Source of the DNA: Rhodobacteraceae bacterium F11138
GTDB taxonomy: Bacteria > Pseudomonadota > Alphaproteobacteria > Rhodobacterales > Rhodobacteraceae
Assembly (NCBI GenBank): GCA_016521575.1
Contig: JAEKDP010000002.1
Span: 775,589-839,588, forward strand
DNA length: 64,000 nt
Direction: 5' to 3'
Part shown: one piece after another, positions 48,325 to 58,012 of the stretch
How the letters are laid out: every line of letters begins with the position of its first letter
Position numbering within the stretch: position 1 is the first letter of the stretch
The notes under the pieces: model-generated
Seen by the model: only the letters and a program-made list of their open reading frames with translations
The model's database searches: none
Told to the model about the DNA's origin: nothing
Program-made: the position numbers and the translations under genes

Positions 48325-51300
48325 ATGCCTGACTTCAAGAAGATCCTGATAGCGAACCGCGGCGAGATCGCGATCCGTGTGATGCGCGCGGCCAACGAGA
48401 TGGGCAAGCGCACGGTCGCGGTTTATGCCGAAGAGGACAAATTGGGGTTGCACCGTTTCAAGGCTGACGAAGCTTATCGGATCGGCGAAGGCATGGGGCC
48501 CGTGGCGGCCTATCTGTCGATCCCCGAAATCATCCGCGTGGCGCGGGAATGCGGCGCGGACGCGATCCATCCCGGTTATGGGCTGTTGTCGGAAAACCCC
48601 GATCTTGTCGATGCCTGCGACGCCGCCGGGATCACTTTCATCGGGCCGCGCGCGGAAACCATGCGCGCGCTTGGCGACAAGGCCAGCGCGCGCAAGGTGG
48701 CGATCGAGGCCGGGGTTCCGGTGATCCCGGCAACCGAGGTTCTGGGCGACGACATGGACGCGATCCGCGCCGAAGCCGGGGAAATCGGCTATCCGCTGAT
48801 GCTCAAGGCCAGCTGGGGCGGCGGCGGACGGGGCATGCGGCCGATCGCATCTGCGGACGAACTGGTCGAGAAGGTGCGCGAAGGCCGGCGCGAAGCCGAG
48901 GCCGCGTTTGGCAATGGCGAGGGCTATCTGGAAAAGATGATCCTGCGCGCCCGCCATGTCGAGGTGCAGATCCTGGGCGACAAGCACGGCGGTATGTATC
49001 ATCTGTTCGAACGGGACTGTTCGGTGCAGCGCCGCAACCAGAAGGTCGTCGAGCGCGCCCCCGCCCCCTATCTGAGCGACGATCAGCGGGCCGAAATCTG
49101 TGATCTTGGCTACAAGATCTGCAAGCATGTGAACTATGAATGCGCGGGGACTGTCGAATTCCTGATGGATATGGATGACGGCCAGTTCTATTTCATCGAG
49201 GTCAATCCCCGTGTGCAGGTCGAACACACCGTGACCGAAGAAGTCACCGGCATCGACATCGTGCGCGCCCAGATCCTGATCGCCGAGGGCAAGTCCATCG
49301 CCGAAGCCACCGGGAAATCGGCGCAGGACGATATTCGCCTGAACGGCCACGCGCTGCAGACGCGGGTGACCACCGAGGATCCGCAAAACAACTTCATACC
49401 GGATTATGGCCGCATCACCGCCTATCGCAGCGCCACGGGCATGGGCATCCGCCTGGATGGTGGCACCGCCTATGCGGGCGGCGTCATCACCCGGTACTAT
49501 GACAGCCTGCTGACCAAGGTGACCGCCTGGGCGCCAACACCCGAGGCGGCGATTGCCCGCATGGACCGCGCCCTGCGCGAATTCCGCGTGCGCGGCGTGT
49601 CCACCAACATCGCCTTTGTCGAGAACCTGCTGAAACATCCGACGTTTCTGGACAACAGCTATACCACCAAGTTCATCGACACCACGCCCGAGCTGTTCCA
49701 GTTCGCCAAGCGCCGGGACCGCGGCACCAAGGTGCTGACATATATCGCCGACATCACCGTGAACGGCCACCCCGAGGTCAAGGACCGCCCGCGCCCGCCC
49801 GCCGATCTGCGCCTGCCGCGCGCGCCTGCGCAACGTGGCGAACCCGTGATGGGCACGCGCAATCTGCTGGAACAGAAAGGGCCGCAGGCCGTCGCCGACT
49901 GGATGAAGGCGCAAAAGCAGCTGTTGATCACCGACACGACGATGCGCGACAGCCACCAATCGCTGCTTGCGACACGGATGCGCAGCATCGACATGATCCG
50001 CGTGGCCCCTGCCTATGCCACCAACCTGCCGGGGCTGTTTTCCGTCGAATGCTGGGGCGGGGCGACGTTTGACGTGGCCTATCGTTTCCTGCAGGAATGC
50101 CCGTGGCAGCGACTGCGCGACCTGCGCGCGGCAATGCCCAACGTCATGACCCAGATGCTGCTGCGCGGCTCAAACGGGGTCGGATACACCAACTATCCCG
50201 ACAACGTAGTGCAGGAATTCGTGCGTCAGGCGGCTGAAACCGGGGTCGACCTGTTCCGGGTCTTCGATGCGCTGAACTGGGTCGAAAACATGCGCGTGGC
50301 GATGGACGCGGTGCTGGAGTCCGGCAAGCTGTGCGAAGGTTCGATCTGTTACACCGGCGACATCAACGACCCGGACCGCGCCAAATACGACCTGAAATAC
50401 TATGTCGCGGCCGGCAAGGAACTGCGCGATGCCGGTGCCCATATTCTGGGCCTCAAGGACATGGGGGGGCTGCTGAAACCCACCGCGGCCAAAACGCTGG
50501 TCAAGGCGCTGAAGGAAGAGGTCGGCCTGCCGATCCATTTCCACACCCATGACACCGCCGGGGCGGGCTGCGCCACCATACTCGCCGCTTCAGAGGCCGG
50601 GGTCGATGCGGTGGATTGCGCCATGGACGCGTTGTCGGGCAACACCAGCCAGCCGACGCTGGGATCGGTGGTCGAGGCGCTGCGCCGCACCGACCGCGAC
50701 ACCGGGCTGGACATGGCAGCGGTCCGCGAGATCAGCGAATACTGGGAGGCCGTGCGCGCACAGTACACCGCGTTTGAATCCGGACTGCAGGCCCCCAACT
50801 CCGAGGTCTATCTGCACGAGATGCCCGGCGGCCAGTTCACCAATCTCAAGGCACAGGCCCGCAGTCTGGGACTGGAAGACCGCTGGAGCGAAGTGGCGCA
50901 GACCTATGCCGACGTGAACCAGATGTTCGGCGACATCCCCAAGGTGACGCCCAGCTCCAAGGTGGTCGGCGACATGGCTCTGATGATGGTCAGCCAGGGC
51001 CTGACCCGCGCCGATGTCGAAAACCCGGATGTGGATGTATCGTTCCCGGACTCGGTCATCGGCATGATGCGCGGCGACCTTGGTCATCCGCCCGGCGGCT
51101 TTCCTGAAACGATCACCCGCAAGGTGCTCAAGGGCGACGCGCCGAACATGGATCGGCCGGGCAAACATCTGGCTCCGGTCGATCTGGAAGAGGTGCGTGC
51201 AGAAATCAGCGCCGAGCTGGATGGCAAACAGGTGGATAACGAGGATCTCAACGGCTATCTGATGTATCCCAAGGTGTTCATGGACTACATGGGCCGCCAC

Positions 51301-51765
51301 CGAACCTATGGGCCGGTGCGCACCCTGCCGACCACGACGTTCTTTTATGGCATGCAGCCAGGCGATGAAATCAGCGCCGAAATCGACCCCGGCAAGACGC
51401 TGGAAATCCGCATGCAGGCGGTCGGCGAAACCGATGAGGCGGGCGAGGTCAAGGTGTTCTTTGAACTCAATGGCCAGCCGCGCGTCGTGCGCGTGCCCAA
51501 CCGCATGGTTGCCGCCACCACCACCACACGCGCCAAGGCCGACCCCGACAATGCCGACCACATCGGCGCTCCGATGCCCGGCGTGGTCGCCACGGTTGCT
51601 GTGAACGCGGGGCAGAACGTCAAGGAGGGCGATCTGTTGCTGACCATCGAAGCTATGAAAATGGAAACCGGACTGCACGCGGAACGCGACGCCACGATCA
51701 AGGCAGTCCACGTCCAGCCCGCAAGCCAGATCGACGCCAAGGACCTTCTGATCGAGTTGGAATAG
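48325..51765 (+). CDS. pyc: Pyruvate carboxylase
   Basis: A 1146-residue multidomain enzyme that makes oxaloacetate from pyruvate. The order is a biotin carboxylase domain (1-450; KILIANRGEIAIRVMRAANE, ATP-grasp GGGGRGMRPI), a carboxyltransferase TIM barrel (about 530-830; LLITDTTMRDSHQSLLATR), a conserved carboxylase domain, and a C-terminal biotinyl domain with EAMKMET, where Lys1112 is biotinylated. It is an anaplerotic enzyme. It starts 133 bp after lldD and is followed by a gene remnant. Confidence 0.97.
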   Translation: MPDFKKILIANRGEIAIRVMRAANEMGKRTVAVYAEEDKLGLHRFKADEAYRIGEGMGPVAAYLSIPEIIRVARECGADAIHPGYGLLSENPDLVDACDAAGITFIGPRAETMRALGDKASARKVAIEAGVPVIPATEVLGDDMDAIRAEAGEIGYPLMLKASWGGGGRGMRPIASADELVEKVREGRREAEAAFGNGEGYLEKMILRARHVEVQILGDKHGGMYHLFERDCSVQRRNQKVVERAPAPYLSDDQRAEICDLGYKICKHVNYECAGTVEFLMDMDDGQFYFIEVNPRVQVEHTVTEEVTGIDIVRAQILIAEGKSIAEATGKSAQDDIRLNGHALQTRVTTEDPQNNFIPDYGRITAYRSATGMGIRLDGGTAYAGGVITRYYDSLLTKVTAWAPTPEAAIARMDRALREFRVRGVSTNIAFVENLLKHPTFLDNSYTTKFIDTTPELFQFAKRRDRGTKVLTYIADITVNGHPEVKDRPRPPADLRLPRAPAQRGEPVMGTRNLLEQKGPQAVADWMKAQKQLLITDTTMRDSHQSLLATRMRSIDMIRVAPAYATNLPGLFSVECWGGATFDVAYRFLQECPWQRLRDLRAAMPNVMTQMLLRGSNGVGYTNYPDNVVQEFVRQAAETGVDLFRVFDALNWVENMRVAMDAVLESGKLCEGSICYTGDINDPDRAKYDLKYYVAAGKELRDAGAHILGLKDMGGLLKPTAAKTLVKALKEEVGLPIHFHTHDTAGAGCATILAASEAGVDAVDCAMDALSGNTSQPTLGSVVEALRRTDRDTGLDMAAVREISEYWEAVRAQYTAFESGLQAPNSEVYLHEMPGGQFTNLKAQARSLGLEDRWSEVAQTYADVNQMFGDIPKVTPSSKVVGDMALMMVSQGLTRADVENPDVDVSFPDSVIGMMRGDLGHPPGGFPETITRKVLKGDAPNMDRPGKHLAPVDLEEVRAEISAELDGKQVDNEDLNGYLMYPKVFMDYMGRHRTYGPVRTLPTTTFFYGMQPGDEISAEIDPGKTLEIRMQAVGETDEAGEVKVFFELNGQPRVVRVPNRMVAATTTTRAKADPDNADHIGAPMPGVVATVAVNAGQNVKEGDLLLTIEAMKMETGLHAERDATIKAVHVQPASQIDAKDLLIELE

Positions 51766-51967
51766 TCCACGGACCACCGCCAGACGCGGCGGCACGACAC
51801 AAGCCGCGCCAGCCCCGATCCTACATGGGCTGGCAGGCTTGGCGGGCTGGCCGGCTTGATGTCTGCGGCCACCAGGTCAGGCGACACTGTGGCTTTGGGT
51901 CGGTGTCACCACGCCTGCCCGGACCGCAGCAGGCCGCAGCCAGGCCCCGAAGGCGGGCTTATCGGCA

Positions 51968-52381
51968 CTACGGCGCTGCCGGTTTCGGCAGAAAATCGGT
52001 CTCATCCACAACGGGATTGGCGCAGATGCCGATCTTCTCGATTTCAACCCCTATGGTTTCGACCGGTTTCAACCCGCCGGGTTTGGCTTCTTGGCGTGCC
52101 CGACGCCCGGGGGCGTACCCAGCGCGATCAGATCGCCCGGCTCCAGGGTGGTGAATTCGGACAGGGTGGCGATGATACTGGCCACCGACCAGTGCATGTT
52201 TCCGGTATCCGAACTTTGCCGGATCACGTCCCCGATCCGGCTTTCGATCTTCAGCCCAGCCGCGCCGCCCGGCAGGGTTTCTCCGACGTCAGGCGGGGTT
52301 TCGGCCTGATTGCACGCCGTTGCACCATTGACGAGAAAAATCGGCGGTGCCAGCGCCGACCTTACCCACCATCAGTTTCAT
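51968..52381 (-). pseudogene. Broken fumarylacetoacetate hydrolase family gene
   Basis: Minus-strand translation in shifting frames gives the FAH C-terminal core: LKIESRIGDVIRQSSDTGN, then MHWSVASIIATLSEFTTLEP, GDLIALGTPPGVGHAKKP, a frameshift stop at PAG, and after a shift LKPVETIGVEIEKIG and a tail to TAG at 51968. An N-terminal MKLM start is present at 52381, but most of the central domain (metal ligands) is absent. The intact family is about 280 residues. This is therefore a gene with an internal deletion and at least one frameshift. The 200 bases between it and pyc show only low-complexity GC-rich repeats. Confidence 0.8.
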
Positions 52382-52417
52382 ATGGATCTCTTCGGTTTAC
52401 TTGACCTGCGCAGGGCT

Positions 52418-53593
52418 TCAGAGCCGTTCAATGGCAAGCGCAATCCCCTGACCGCCGCCGATGCACATGGTGATCAGCCCCCTGGATCCGCCGATGCGCT
52501 CCAGCTCATACAGGGTCTTGATTGTGATGATCGCGCCGGTCGCACCCACCGGGTGGCCCAGAGCGATGGCGCCGCCATTGGGGTTCACCCGCGCCGGGTC
52601 CAGCCCCAGTTCGTTGTTCACCGCCAGCGCCTGTGCTGCAAAGGCTTCGTTGCTTTCGATCACGTCGAAATCGCCGACCGACAGCCCCGTGCGTTTCAAC
52701 AGGTTCTGGACGGCGGGGATGGGGCCGATGCCCATGACATCCGGGCTGACACCGGCATGGGCATAGCCCAGGATGCGCGCCTTGGGCTTGAGCCCGGCCT
52801 TTTGCGCCGCATTCGCGGTCGACAGGACCATGGCCGCCGCACCATCGTTGATGCCGCTGGCGTTGCCCGCCGTGACGGTGCCGTCCTTCTTGAATACGGT
52901 GCGCAAACCGGCCAGGGCCTCGGCTGTGGTGGCCTTGGGATGTTCATCGACCTTGAAGTCCACCATGTCGCGGCGCACCTTGACCTGTACCGGGGTGATC
53001 TGGCTGTCGAACACACCGGACCCGATTGCAGCGGCGGCGCGCTCCTGGCTGGTCAGGGCAAAATCATCCTGCGCGTCACGGGTGATCCCCTGCGCGGAGG
53101 CAACGTTTTCCGCCGTCACCCCCATGTGGCCCGTGCCGAAAGGACAATTCAGTGCACCCAGCATCATGTCCAGCGCGGCGACATCGCCCATTTTCTGACC
53201 CCACCGCGCCGCAGGCACGATGAACGGGCTGCGGGACATGCTTTCGGCACCGCCGGCCAGGGCAAATTCCGCGTCACCCAGCATCAGGGACTGCACCGCG
53301 GAAACGACCGCCTGCGCACCCGAACCGCACAGCCGGTTGACGTTCATGGCCGGTGTTTCCTCAGGCACGCCCGCCTGCATCGCGGCGACGCGCGACAGGT
53401 ACATGTCGCGCGGTTCGGTGTTGATCACATGACCAAAGACCACGTTGCCGATCTGGCCCGGCTCGACCCCGGATCGTTCCATCGCGGCCTTGCTGGCGAC
53501 GGTGGCCAGATCAATGGGTGCGGTGCCGGCCAATGCGCCGCCAAACGTGCCGATGGCGGTACGCGCGCCATCCAGAATGACGATTTCCGTCAT
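52418..53593 (-). CDS. Acetyl-CoA C-acyltransferase (thiolase)
   Basis: A 391-residue biosynthetic or beta-ketothiolase-type thiolase. The acyl-accepting cysteine is Cys89 in NRLCGSGAQAV, the histidine is His347 in GGAIALGHPVGATGA, and the second active cysteine is Cys377 in CIGGGQGIAL; NEAFAAQALAV is also present. It could act in acetoacetyl-CoA formation or short-chain beta-oxidation (PhaA/BktB-like); no acetoacetyl-CoA reductase is adjacent, so the exact role is open. It lies 44 bp after the GST gene. Confidence 0.93.
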   Translation of the reverse strand: MTEIVILDGARTAIGTFGGALAGTAPIDLATVASKAAMERSGVEPGQIGNVVFGHVINTEPRDMYLSRVAAMQAGVPEETPAMNVNRLCGSGAQAVVSAVQSLMLGDAEFALAGGAESMSRSPFIVPAARWGQKMGDVAALDMMLGALNCPFGTGHMGVTAENVASAQGITRDAQDDFALTSQERAAAAIGSGVFDSQITPVQVKVRRDMVDFKVDEHPKATTAEALAGLRTVFKKDGTVTAGNASGINDGAAAMVLSTANAAQKAGLKPKARILGYAHAGVSPDVMGIGPIPAVQNLLKRTGLSVGDFDVIESNEAFAAQALAVNNELGLDPARVNPNGGAIALGHPVGATGAIITIKTLYELERIGGSRGLITMCIGGGQGIALAIERL

Positions 53594-53637
53594 GATATTG
53601 GTGTCCTTCTGGTCTTTGCTCTGTCCTGCGGCAAGCC

Positions 53638-54519
53638 TCAGGTTTCGGCGGGCTCGCCAATCTTGTCCTGGGTCCGGGTTTCGAAATCACCGGCATCGTG
53701 ACGTTCGCGCAATTGCGACGACGGTTCGCCGGACGCGCGATTGACCATGCGTCCGCGCTGTACCGCGGGGCGCGCATCGATGGCTTTGGCCCACCGCAGC
53801 ACGTTGGTATAGCTTTCCACATCCAGAAAGGTCGCCGCATCATACAGACGCCCCAGAACCAGCTGACCATACCAGGCCCAGACCGCCATATCGGCAATCG
53901 TGTAATCATCCCCGACCAGATAGGTGTTGTCGGCCAATTGCCGATCCAACACATCCAGCTGACGCTTGGTTTCCATGGTGAACCGGTTGATCGGATACTC
54001 CATCTTGGTCGGCGCATAGGCATAGAAATGACCAAAGCCGCCGCCCAGATAAGGTGCGCTGCCCATCTGCCAGAACAGCCATGACAACATTTCGGGCCGC
54101 TTGCCCGGGTCCTTGGGCAGGAAGGCGTCGAATGTTTCGGCAAGATGCAGCAGGATCGCGCCGCTTTCGAATACGCGGGTCGGCGGCGATGACGTATGAT
54201 CCATCAGCGCCGGAATCTTGCTGTTCGGATTGACGTCAACAAAACCGCTGCCGAATTGGTCGCCGTCGCCGATATTGATCAGCCAGGCATCGTATTCCGC
54301 GCCCGCATGACCGGCGGCCAGCAGTTCCTCGAACATGACGGTGACCTTGACGCCATTGGGCGTGGCCAGGGAATACAGCTGATACGGGTGTTTTCCGACC
54401 TGCAGTTCCTTGTCATGGGTCGGCCCGGCGATGGGACGGTTGATACTGGCAAATCGGCCGCCGCTTTCGCTGTCCCAGACCCAGACGTCGGGCGGCGTGT
54501 ATTCGGCTTGATCGGTCAT
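53638..54519 (-). CDS. yghU: Glutathione S-transferase family protein YghU-like
   Basis: A 293-residue GST of the nu class (YghU), whose members have disulfide-bond reductase activity with two glutathiones. Features: an extended N-terminus before the thioredoxin fold, HPYQLYSLATPNGVKVTVMFEELL, VNPNSKIPALMDH, FESGAILLHLAE, and a C-terminal helical domain with YTIADMAVWAW. ATG 54519 (MTDQAEYTPPD) is used; its ribosome site is weak. It is followed by the thiolase gene. Confidence 0.92.
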   Translation of the reverse strand: MTDQAEYTPPDVWVWDSESGGRFASINRPIAGPTHDKELQVGKHPYQLYSLATPNGVKVTVMFEELLAAGHAGAEYDAWLINIGDGDQFGSGFVDVNPNSKIPALMDHTSSPPTRVFESGAILLHLAETFDAFLPKDPGKRPEMLSWLFWQMGSAPYLGGGFGHFYAYAPTKMEYPINRFTMETKRQLDVLDRQLADNTYLVGDDYTIADMAVWAWYGQLVLGRLYDAATFLDVESYTNVLRWAKAIDARPAVQRGRMVNRASGEPSSQLRERHDAGDFETRTQDKIGEPAET

Positions 54520-54707
54520 GTGCAGCGCGCTTTCTGATATGAGAGACGGGCCGATCATCACGATGCGCGCACCAATTGTCCAGCACCCGCAATCAAGGTT
54601 TCCGTGATCGTTTCATTTATAGGGCCGGGCGTGTCTATGGCCAGTACCGAACAGCACAGACGGCGGCGGATCTGATCGATGTATTGCGTCAGATGGGTGC
54701 GCAACGG

Positions 54708-54956
54708 TCACTTGTCGCCGCAGCTGTCGCAGTTCTGATCGGGAACCGGATCATAGCCGGACCCGCCAAGCGGATGACATCTTGCGATTCGGCGCGCAGC
54801 CAGCCAGCCGCCTTTCAATGCCCCGTGGCGTTCCAGCGCTTCCATAGCATAGGCGGAACACGTCGGTTGATAGCGACAGTTGAACCCGACCCAGGGCGAA
54901 AAAATCAGGCGATACGCCCGTACAGGCAAGGCAACAAGCCGCGCCGCAAACGTCAT
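54708..54956 (-). CDS. yidD: Membrane protein insertion efficiency factor YidD
   Basis: An 82-residue YidD. It shows the family's core PLVGFNC-like [24 protein letters not shown] and [15 protein letters not shown]. YidD helps YidC insert inner membrane proteins. It overlaps rnpA by 4 nt. In most relatives yidC comes next, but here the next gene on this strand is the YghU-like GST. Confidence 0.94.
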   Translation of the reverse strand: MTFAARLVALPVRAYRLIFSPWVGFNCRYQPTCSAYAMEALERHGALKGGWLAARRIARCHPLGGSGYDPVPDQNCDSCGDK

Positions 54957-55375
54957 TGCCGCGCGTGCAGCTTGCGCAGCGCATACCGCAGATCCCCGAC
55001 CAGGGCGTCAAACGGGCGCGTGGCGGTGTTTTCCGCGCGTCCGATCAGGACATAGTCCCAACCCTCCCGTGCCGAGGTCGGCAGCACCTGCCTGGCCGCT
55101 TCGCGAAGGCGCCGTTTGGCACGGTTGCGCGCGACGGCATTTCCGACCTTCTTGGAACAGGTGAAACCGACACGAATGCCCGCCGCTTCGCCAGGTGCGC
55201 GTTTGCGCCCTTGCACCATCATGCCGCCCGTTCCCTGACGCCACGCACGGGCCGCGCGCAGAAAATCCGCGCGCTTGGTCAAAGTGGTCAGGGCAGGCAC
55301 GGCACAAACGGACACCGCCGGGGGCTTGTTCCCCGCACCGGCTTTGCCTTTTCCGAGGGCCCTCGGCGGTGTCAT
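54953..55375 (-). CDS. rnpA: Ribonuclease P protein component RnpA
   Basis: A 140-residue RNase P protein that binds the catalytic RNA and processes tRNA 5' ends. [14 protein letters not shown] at the start of the fold and the RNA-binding signature [26 protein letters not shown] are clear. An alanine/proline-rich N-terminal extension of about 30 residues may mean the real start lies further inside. It lies 25 bp after rpmH and overlaps yidD. Confidence 0.94.
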   Translation of the reverse strand: MTPPRALGKGKAGAGNKPPAVSVCAVPALTTLTKRADFLRAARAWRQGTGGMMVQGRKRAPGEAAGIRVGFTCSKKVGNAVARNRAKRRLREAARQVLPTSAREGWDYVLIGRAENTATRPFDALVGDLRYALRKLHARQ

Positions 55376-55400
55376 GTCCGTCAGAAGGTTGAGCTGACGC

Positions 55401-55535
55401 TTACGCGCTCAGCGCCTTGCGGCCACGCGCACGGCGTGCGTTCAGGATCTTGCGGCCAGCCTTGGTGGCCATACGCGAACGAAAACCATGGCGGCGCTTG
55501 CGAACCAGGTTCGAGGGTTGATAGGTGCGTTTCAT
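55401..55535 (-). CDS. rpmH: 50S ribosomal protein L34
   Basis: A 44-codon gene. The product starts [20 protein letters not shown] and continues [20 protein letters not shown] before ALSA, the highly conserved L34 sequence. The ATG is preceded by GGAG. It is first in the rpmH-rnpA-yidD operon. Confidence 0.98.
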   Translation of the reverse strand: MKRTYQPSNLVRKRRHGFRSRMATKAGRKILNARRARGRKALSA

Positions 55536-55603
55536 CGCTCCGTCTCCAGTCTTGCGGTCGGGTACGGCGCGGAATCGCCCCCCGTGTCATGTTCGAAGCC
55601 CGT

Positions 55604-55632
55604 CCTCTAATGCGGGTTTGCCTGTAAGTCAA
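55604..55632 (-). promoter_or_regulatory. Candidate rpmH operon promoter
   Basis: Minus strand TTGACT (55632-55627), an exact 17-bp spacer, and TAGAGG (55609-55604), about 68 bp before the rpmH start. The -35 is five of six to consensus, and the position suits a strong ribosomal protein promoter. Confidence 0.5.
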
Positions 55633-55840
55633 ACCCTGTCGCCGCTGTTTTGCCACTTGATTTGCAACATTTCCGGCCCGGGGCGATCCGAATGTTTCAG
55701 ACGACAGATCCCGGCCCCGTTTTCTCACGAAACGCAAGCCTGCCATCAAGGCAGCGTGATCCGTCTGTTGCATCCGCACCGGTCAGTCCATGTTATATTC
55801 CCAGAGACAGCCATTATACAGCCATTGTGGACCCGACAAG

Positions 55841-56572
55841 ATGAGCGAAACGCACGACACCCCCAAGCATCGCGCCGGTCGGCACATCCCGTTGCTTGTG
55901 ATTCTGTGCGTCGCGATCATCGGCTGGTTTACCCTGGGCGACTGGCTGAGCTTTGAAACCCTGCGCCGCAATCGCGAGGCCTTGCTGGCGTTCCGCGATG
56001 CCAACGCAATCGGTCTGGCCGCGTTGTTTGCTGCGGCCTACACGATCATCGTCGCGTTTTCGCTGCCGGGTGCGGCCCTGGCGTCCATGACCGGCGGGTT
56101 CCTGTTTGGCCTGGCGCTCGGGACCGGGCTGAACGTGATCTCTGCAACCATCGGGGCCTGCGCGATCTTTCTGGCTGCCCGTTGGGGGTTGGGGGCCAAC
56201 CTGACAGCCCGGCTGAACGCCAGCGAAGGCAGGATCAAGCGCGTAAAGGACGGGCTGCGCGACAACGAAATCAGCGTCCTGTTTCTGCTGCGTCTGGTGC
56301 CTGTCGTACCGTTTTTCGTCGCCAACCTGCTGCCTGCATTGGTCGGAGTGAAGTTCCGCAATTTCGCCGCGACCACCGCGCTGGGAATCATCCCGGGGGC
56401 GATCGTATTCACCTGGATCGGTGTCGGGCTGGGCGAGGTGTTCGATCGCGGCGCCTCTCCGGATCTGTCGCTGATCCGCGAACCACATATCCTGGGGCCG
56501 ATCCTGGGTCTGTGTGCGCTGGCCGCATTGCCGATCGTCATCAAGGGCCTGCGTGGCCGCAAAGGGGTCTGA
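55841..56572 (+). CDS. TVP38/TMEM64 family membrane protein
   Basis: A 243-residue DedA-superfamily (VTT domain) membrane protein. It has an N-terminal TM helix (HIPLLVILCVAIIGWFTLG), the family core AFSLPGAALASMTGGFLFGLALG, FLLRLVPVVPFFVANLLPAL with the conserved arginine, and a final TM near residues 212-235. Function is not established; related proteins scramble or carry lipids. It is 4 bp upstream of a MerA-like flavoprotein gene. Elsewhere the two domains occur fused in one protein, which supports a joint function. Confidence 0.88.
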   Translation: MSETHDTPKHRAGRHIPLLVILCVAIIGWFTLGDWLSFETLRRNREALLAFRDANAIGLAALFAAAYTIIVAFSLPGAALASMTGGFLFGLALGTGLNVISATIGACAIFLAARWGLGANLTARLNASEGRIKRVKDGLRDNEISVLFLLRLVPVVPFFVANLLPALVGVKFRNFAATTALGIIPGAIVFTWIGVGLGEVFDRGASPDLSLIREPHILGPILGLCALAALPIVIKGLRGRKGV

Positions 56573-56576
56573 GGCC

Positions 56577-57995
56577 ATGAAAACCATCAAGACGGATGTT
56601 CTGGTCATAGGGGCGGGATCCGCCGGGCTGTCGGTCGCGGCCGGTGCCAGCCAAATGGGGGCCAAGGTCGTTCTGCTGGAAGGCCACAAGATGGGCGGCG
56701 ACTGCCTGAACTACGGATGTGTGCCGTCCAAGGCGTTGATCGCGGCCGCAAATGCCGCATGGGACCAATCGCAAACCGCGCGTTTCGGCGTCACCGGCCA
56801 CAGCCCGCAGGTGGATTACGCCGCCGTGATGCAGCATGTATCCGAGGTCATCGCGCGCATCGCTCCGACCGACAGCCAGACCCGTTTCGAAGGGCTGGGC
56901 GTGCGGGTCATCCGTGAATTCGGCCGGTTCGTCTCGCCCCGCGAGGTGCAGGCGGGCGATTGGACGATCATCGCGCGTCGCATCGTCATCGCAACAGGAT
57001 CATCCCCCCTTGTCCCGCCGATTCCCGGCCTGGAACAGGTGCCCTATCTGACCAACGAAACCCTGTTCGATCTGCGCGAACGCCCTGAACATCTGCTGAT
57101 TGTCGGCGGCGGTCCGATCGGTATGGAAATGGCGCAGGCGCATGCACGGCTGGGCTGCAAGGTGACCGTCATCGAAGGGGCCAACGCCCTGGGCAAGGAC
57201 GACCCGGACATGGCCGCCACCATTCTGGATGCGCTGCGCGCCGAGCATGTCGAAATCGTCGAACAGGCGCCGGCGGCGGAAATCCGCGAACGGGTCGGCA
57301 CCATCGAGGTCGAAACAAAGGACGGGCGCGTGTTCTCGGGCAGCCATCTGTTGATGGCCGTCGGGCGCAAAGCCAATACCGCCCGGCTGAACCTGGACGC
57401 AGCCGGGATCGAGACCACCAGCACCGGGATCAAGGTCGACGATTCCCTGCGCACCACCAACCGTCGCGTCTATGCAATAGGGGACATCGCCGGGGGGATG
57501 CAATTCACCCATGTGGCAGGTTACCACGCCGGTGTGGTGATCCGCTCGATCCTGTTCGGACTGCCATCCAAAGCCAAAACCAATCATATTCCATGGGTGA
57601 CATATACCGATCCGGAACTGGCGCAGGTCGGGTTGACCGAATCTCAGGCCCGTCAGGCGCATGGCGACAGAGTAGAGATCGCGCGGTTTTCCTATGATGA
57701 GAACGACCGCGCGATTGCCGAACGCAAAACCGGCGGTGCGATCAAGGTGATGGTACTGGGGGGACGCCCGGTGGGGGTTTCCATCGTGGGGACACAGGCG
57801 GGCGAATTGATCGGCCTTTGGGCCCTTGCTCTGGCAAACAATCTGAAGATGCGCCAGGTTGCCGCCATGGTTGCCCCCTACCCGACCATCGGCGAGATCA
57901 ACAAACGCGCGGCCGGGGTCTATTTCTCACCCAGACTGTTTGATAACCCTAGGATCAAACAAGTGGTCGGGTTCATACAAAGATGGCTGCCCTGA
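56577..57995 (+). CDS. MerA-like FAD-dependent pyridine nucleotide-disulfide oxidoreductase
   Basis: A 472-residue class I flavoprotein disulfide reductase. FAD-binding DVLVIGAGSAGLSVAAGA, redox-active GGDCLNYGCVPSKAL (Cys43/Cys48), the NAD(P) site LLIVGGGPIGMEMAQAHARL, and the second FAD site VYAIGDIAGG are all present. The C-terminal catalytic HPTxxE of lipoamide and glutathione reductases is replaced by PYPTIGEI, so the active-site base is missing, and there is no MerR/MerT or C-terminal Cys pair to suggest mercury. It probably acts on an unknown substrate with the neighbouring TVP38 protein. Confidence 0.88.
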   Translation: MKTIKTDVLVIGAGSAGLSVAAGASQMGAKVVLLEGHKMGGDCLNYGCVPSKALIAAANAAWDQSQTARFGVTGHSPQVDYAAVMQHVSEVIARIAPTDSQTRFEGLGVRVIREFGRFVSPREVQAGDWTIIARRIVIATGSSPLVPPIPGLEQVPYLTNETLFDLRERPEHLLIVGGGPIGMEMAQAHARLGCKVTVIEGANALGKDDPDMAATILDALRAEHVEIVEQAPAAEIRERVGTIEVETKDGRVFSGSHLLMAVGRKANTARLNLDAAGIETTSTGIKVDDSLRTTNRRVYAIGDIAGGMQFTHVAGYHAGVVIRSILFGLPSKAKTNHIPWVTYTDPELAQVGLTESQARQAHGDRVEIARFSYDENDRAIAERKTGGAIKVMVLGGRPVGVSIVGTQAGELIGLWALALANNLKMRQVAAMVAPYPTIGEINKRAAGVYFSPRLFDNPRIKQVVGFIQRWLP

Positions 57996-58012
57996 CCGGA
58001 AAAAGGGGCGCA

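Noticed and set aside
48292..49959. A 555-codon minus-strand frame inside pyruvate carboxylase
   Set aside because: Shadow of the biotin carboxylase domain; no ribosome site or motif.
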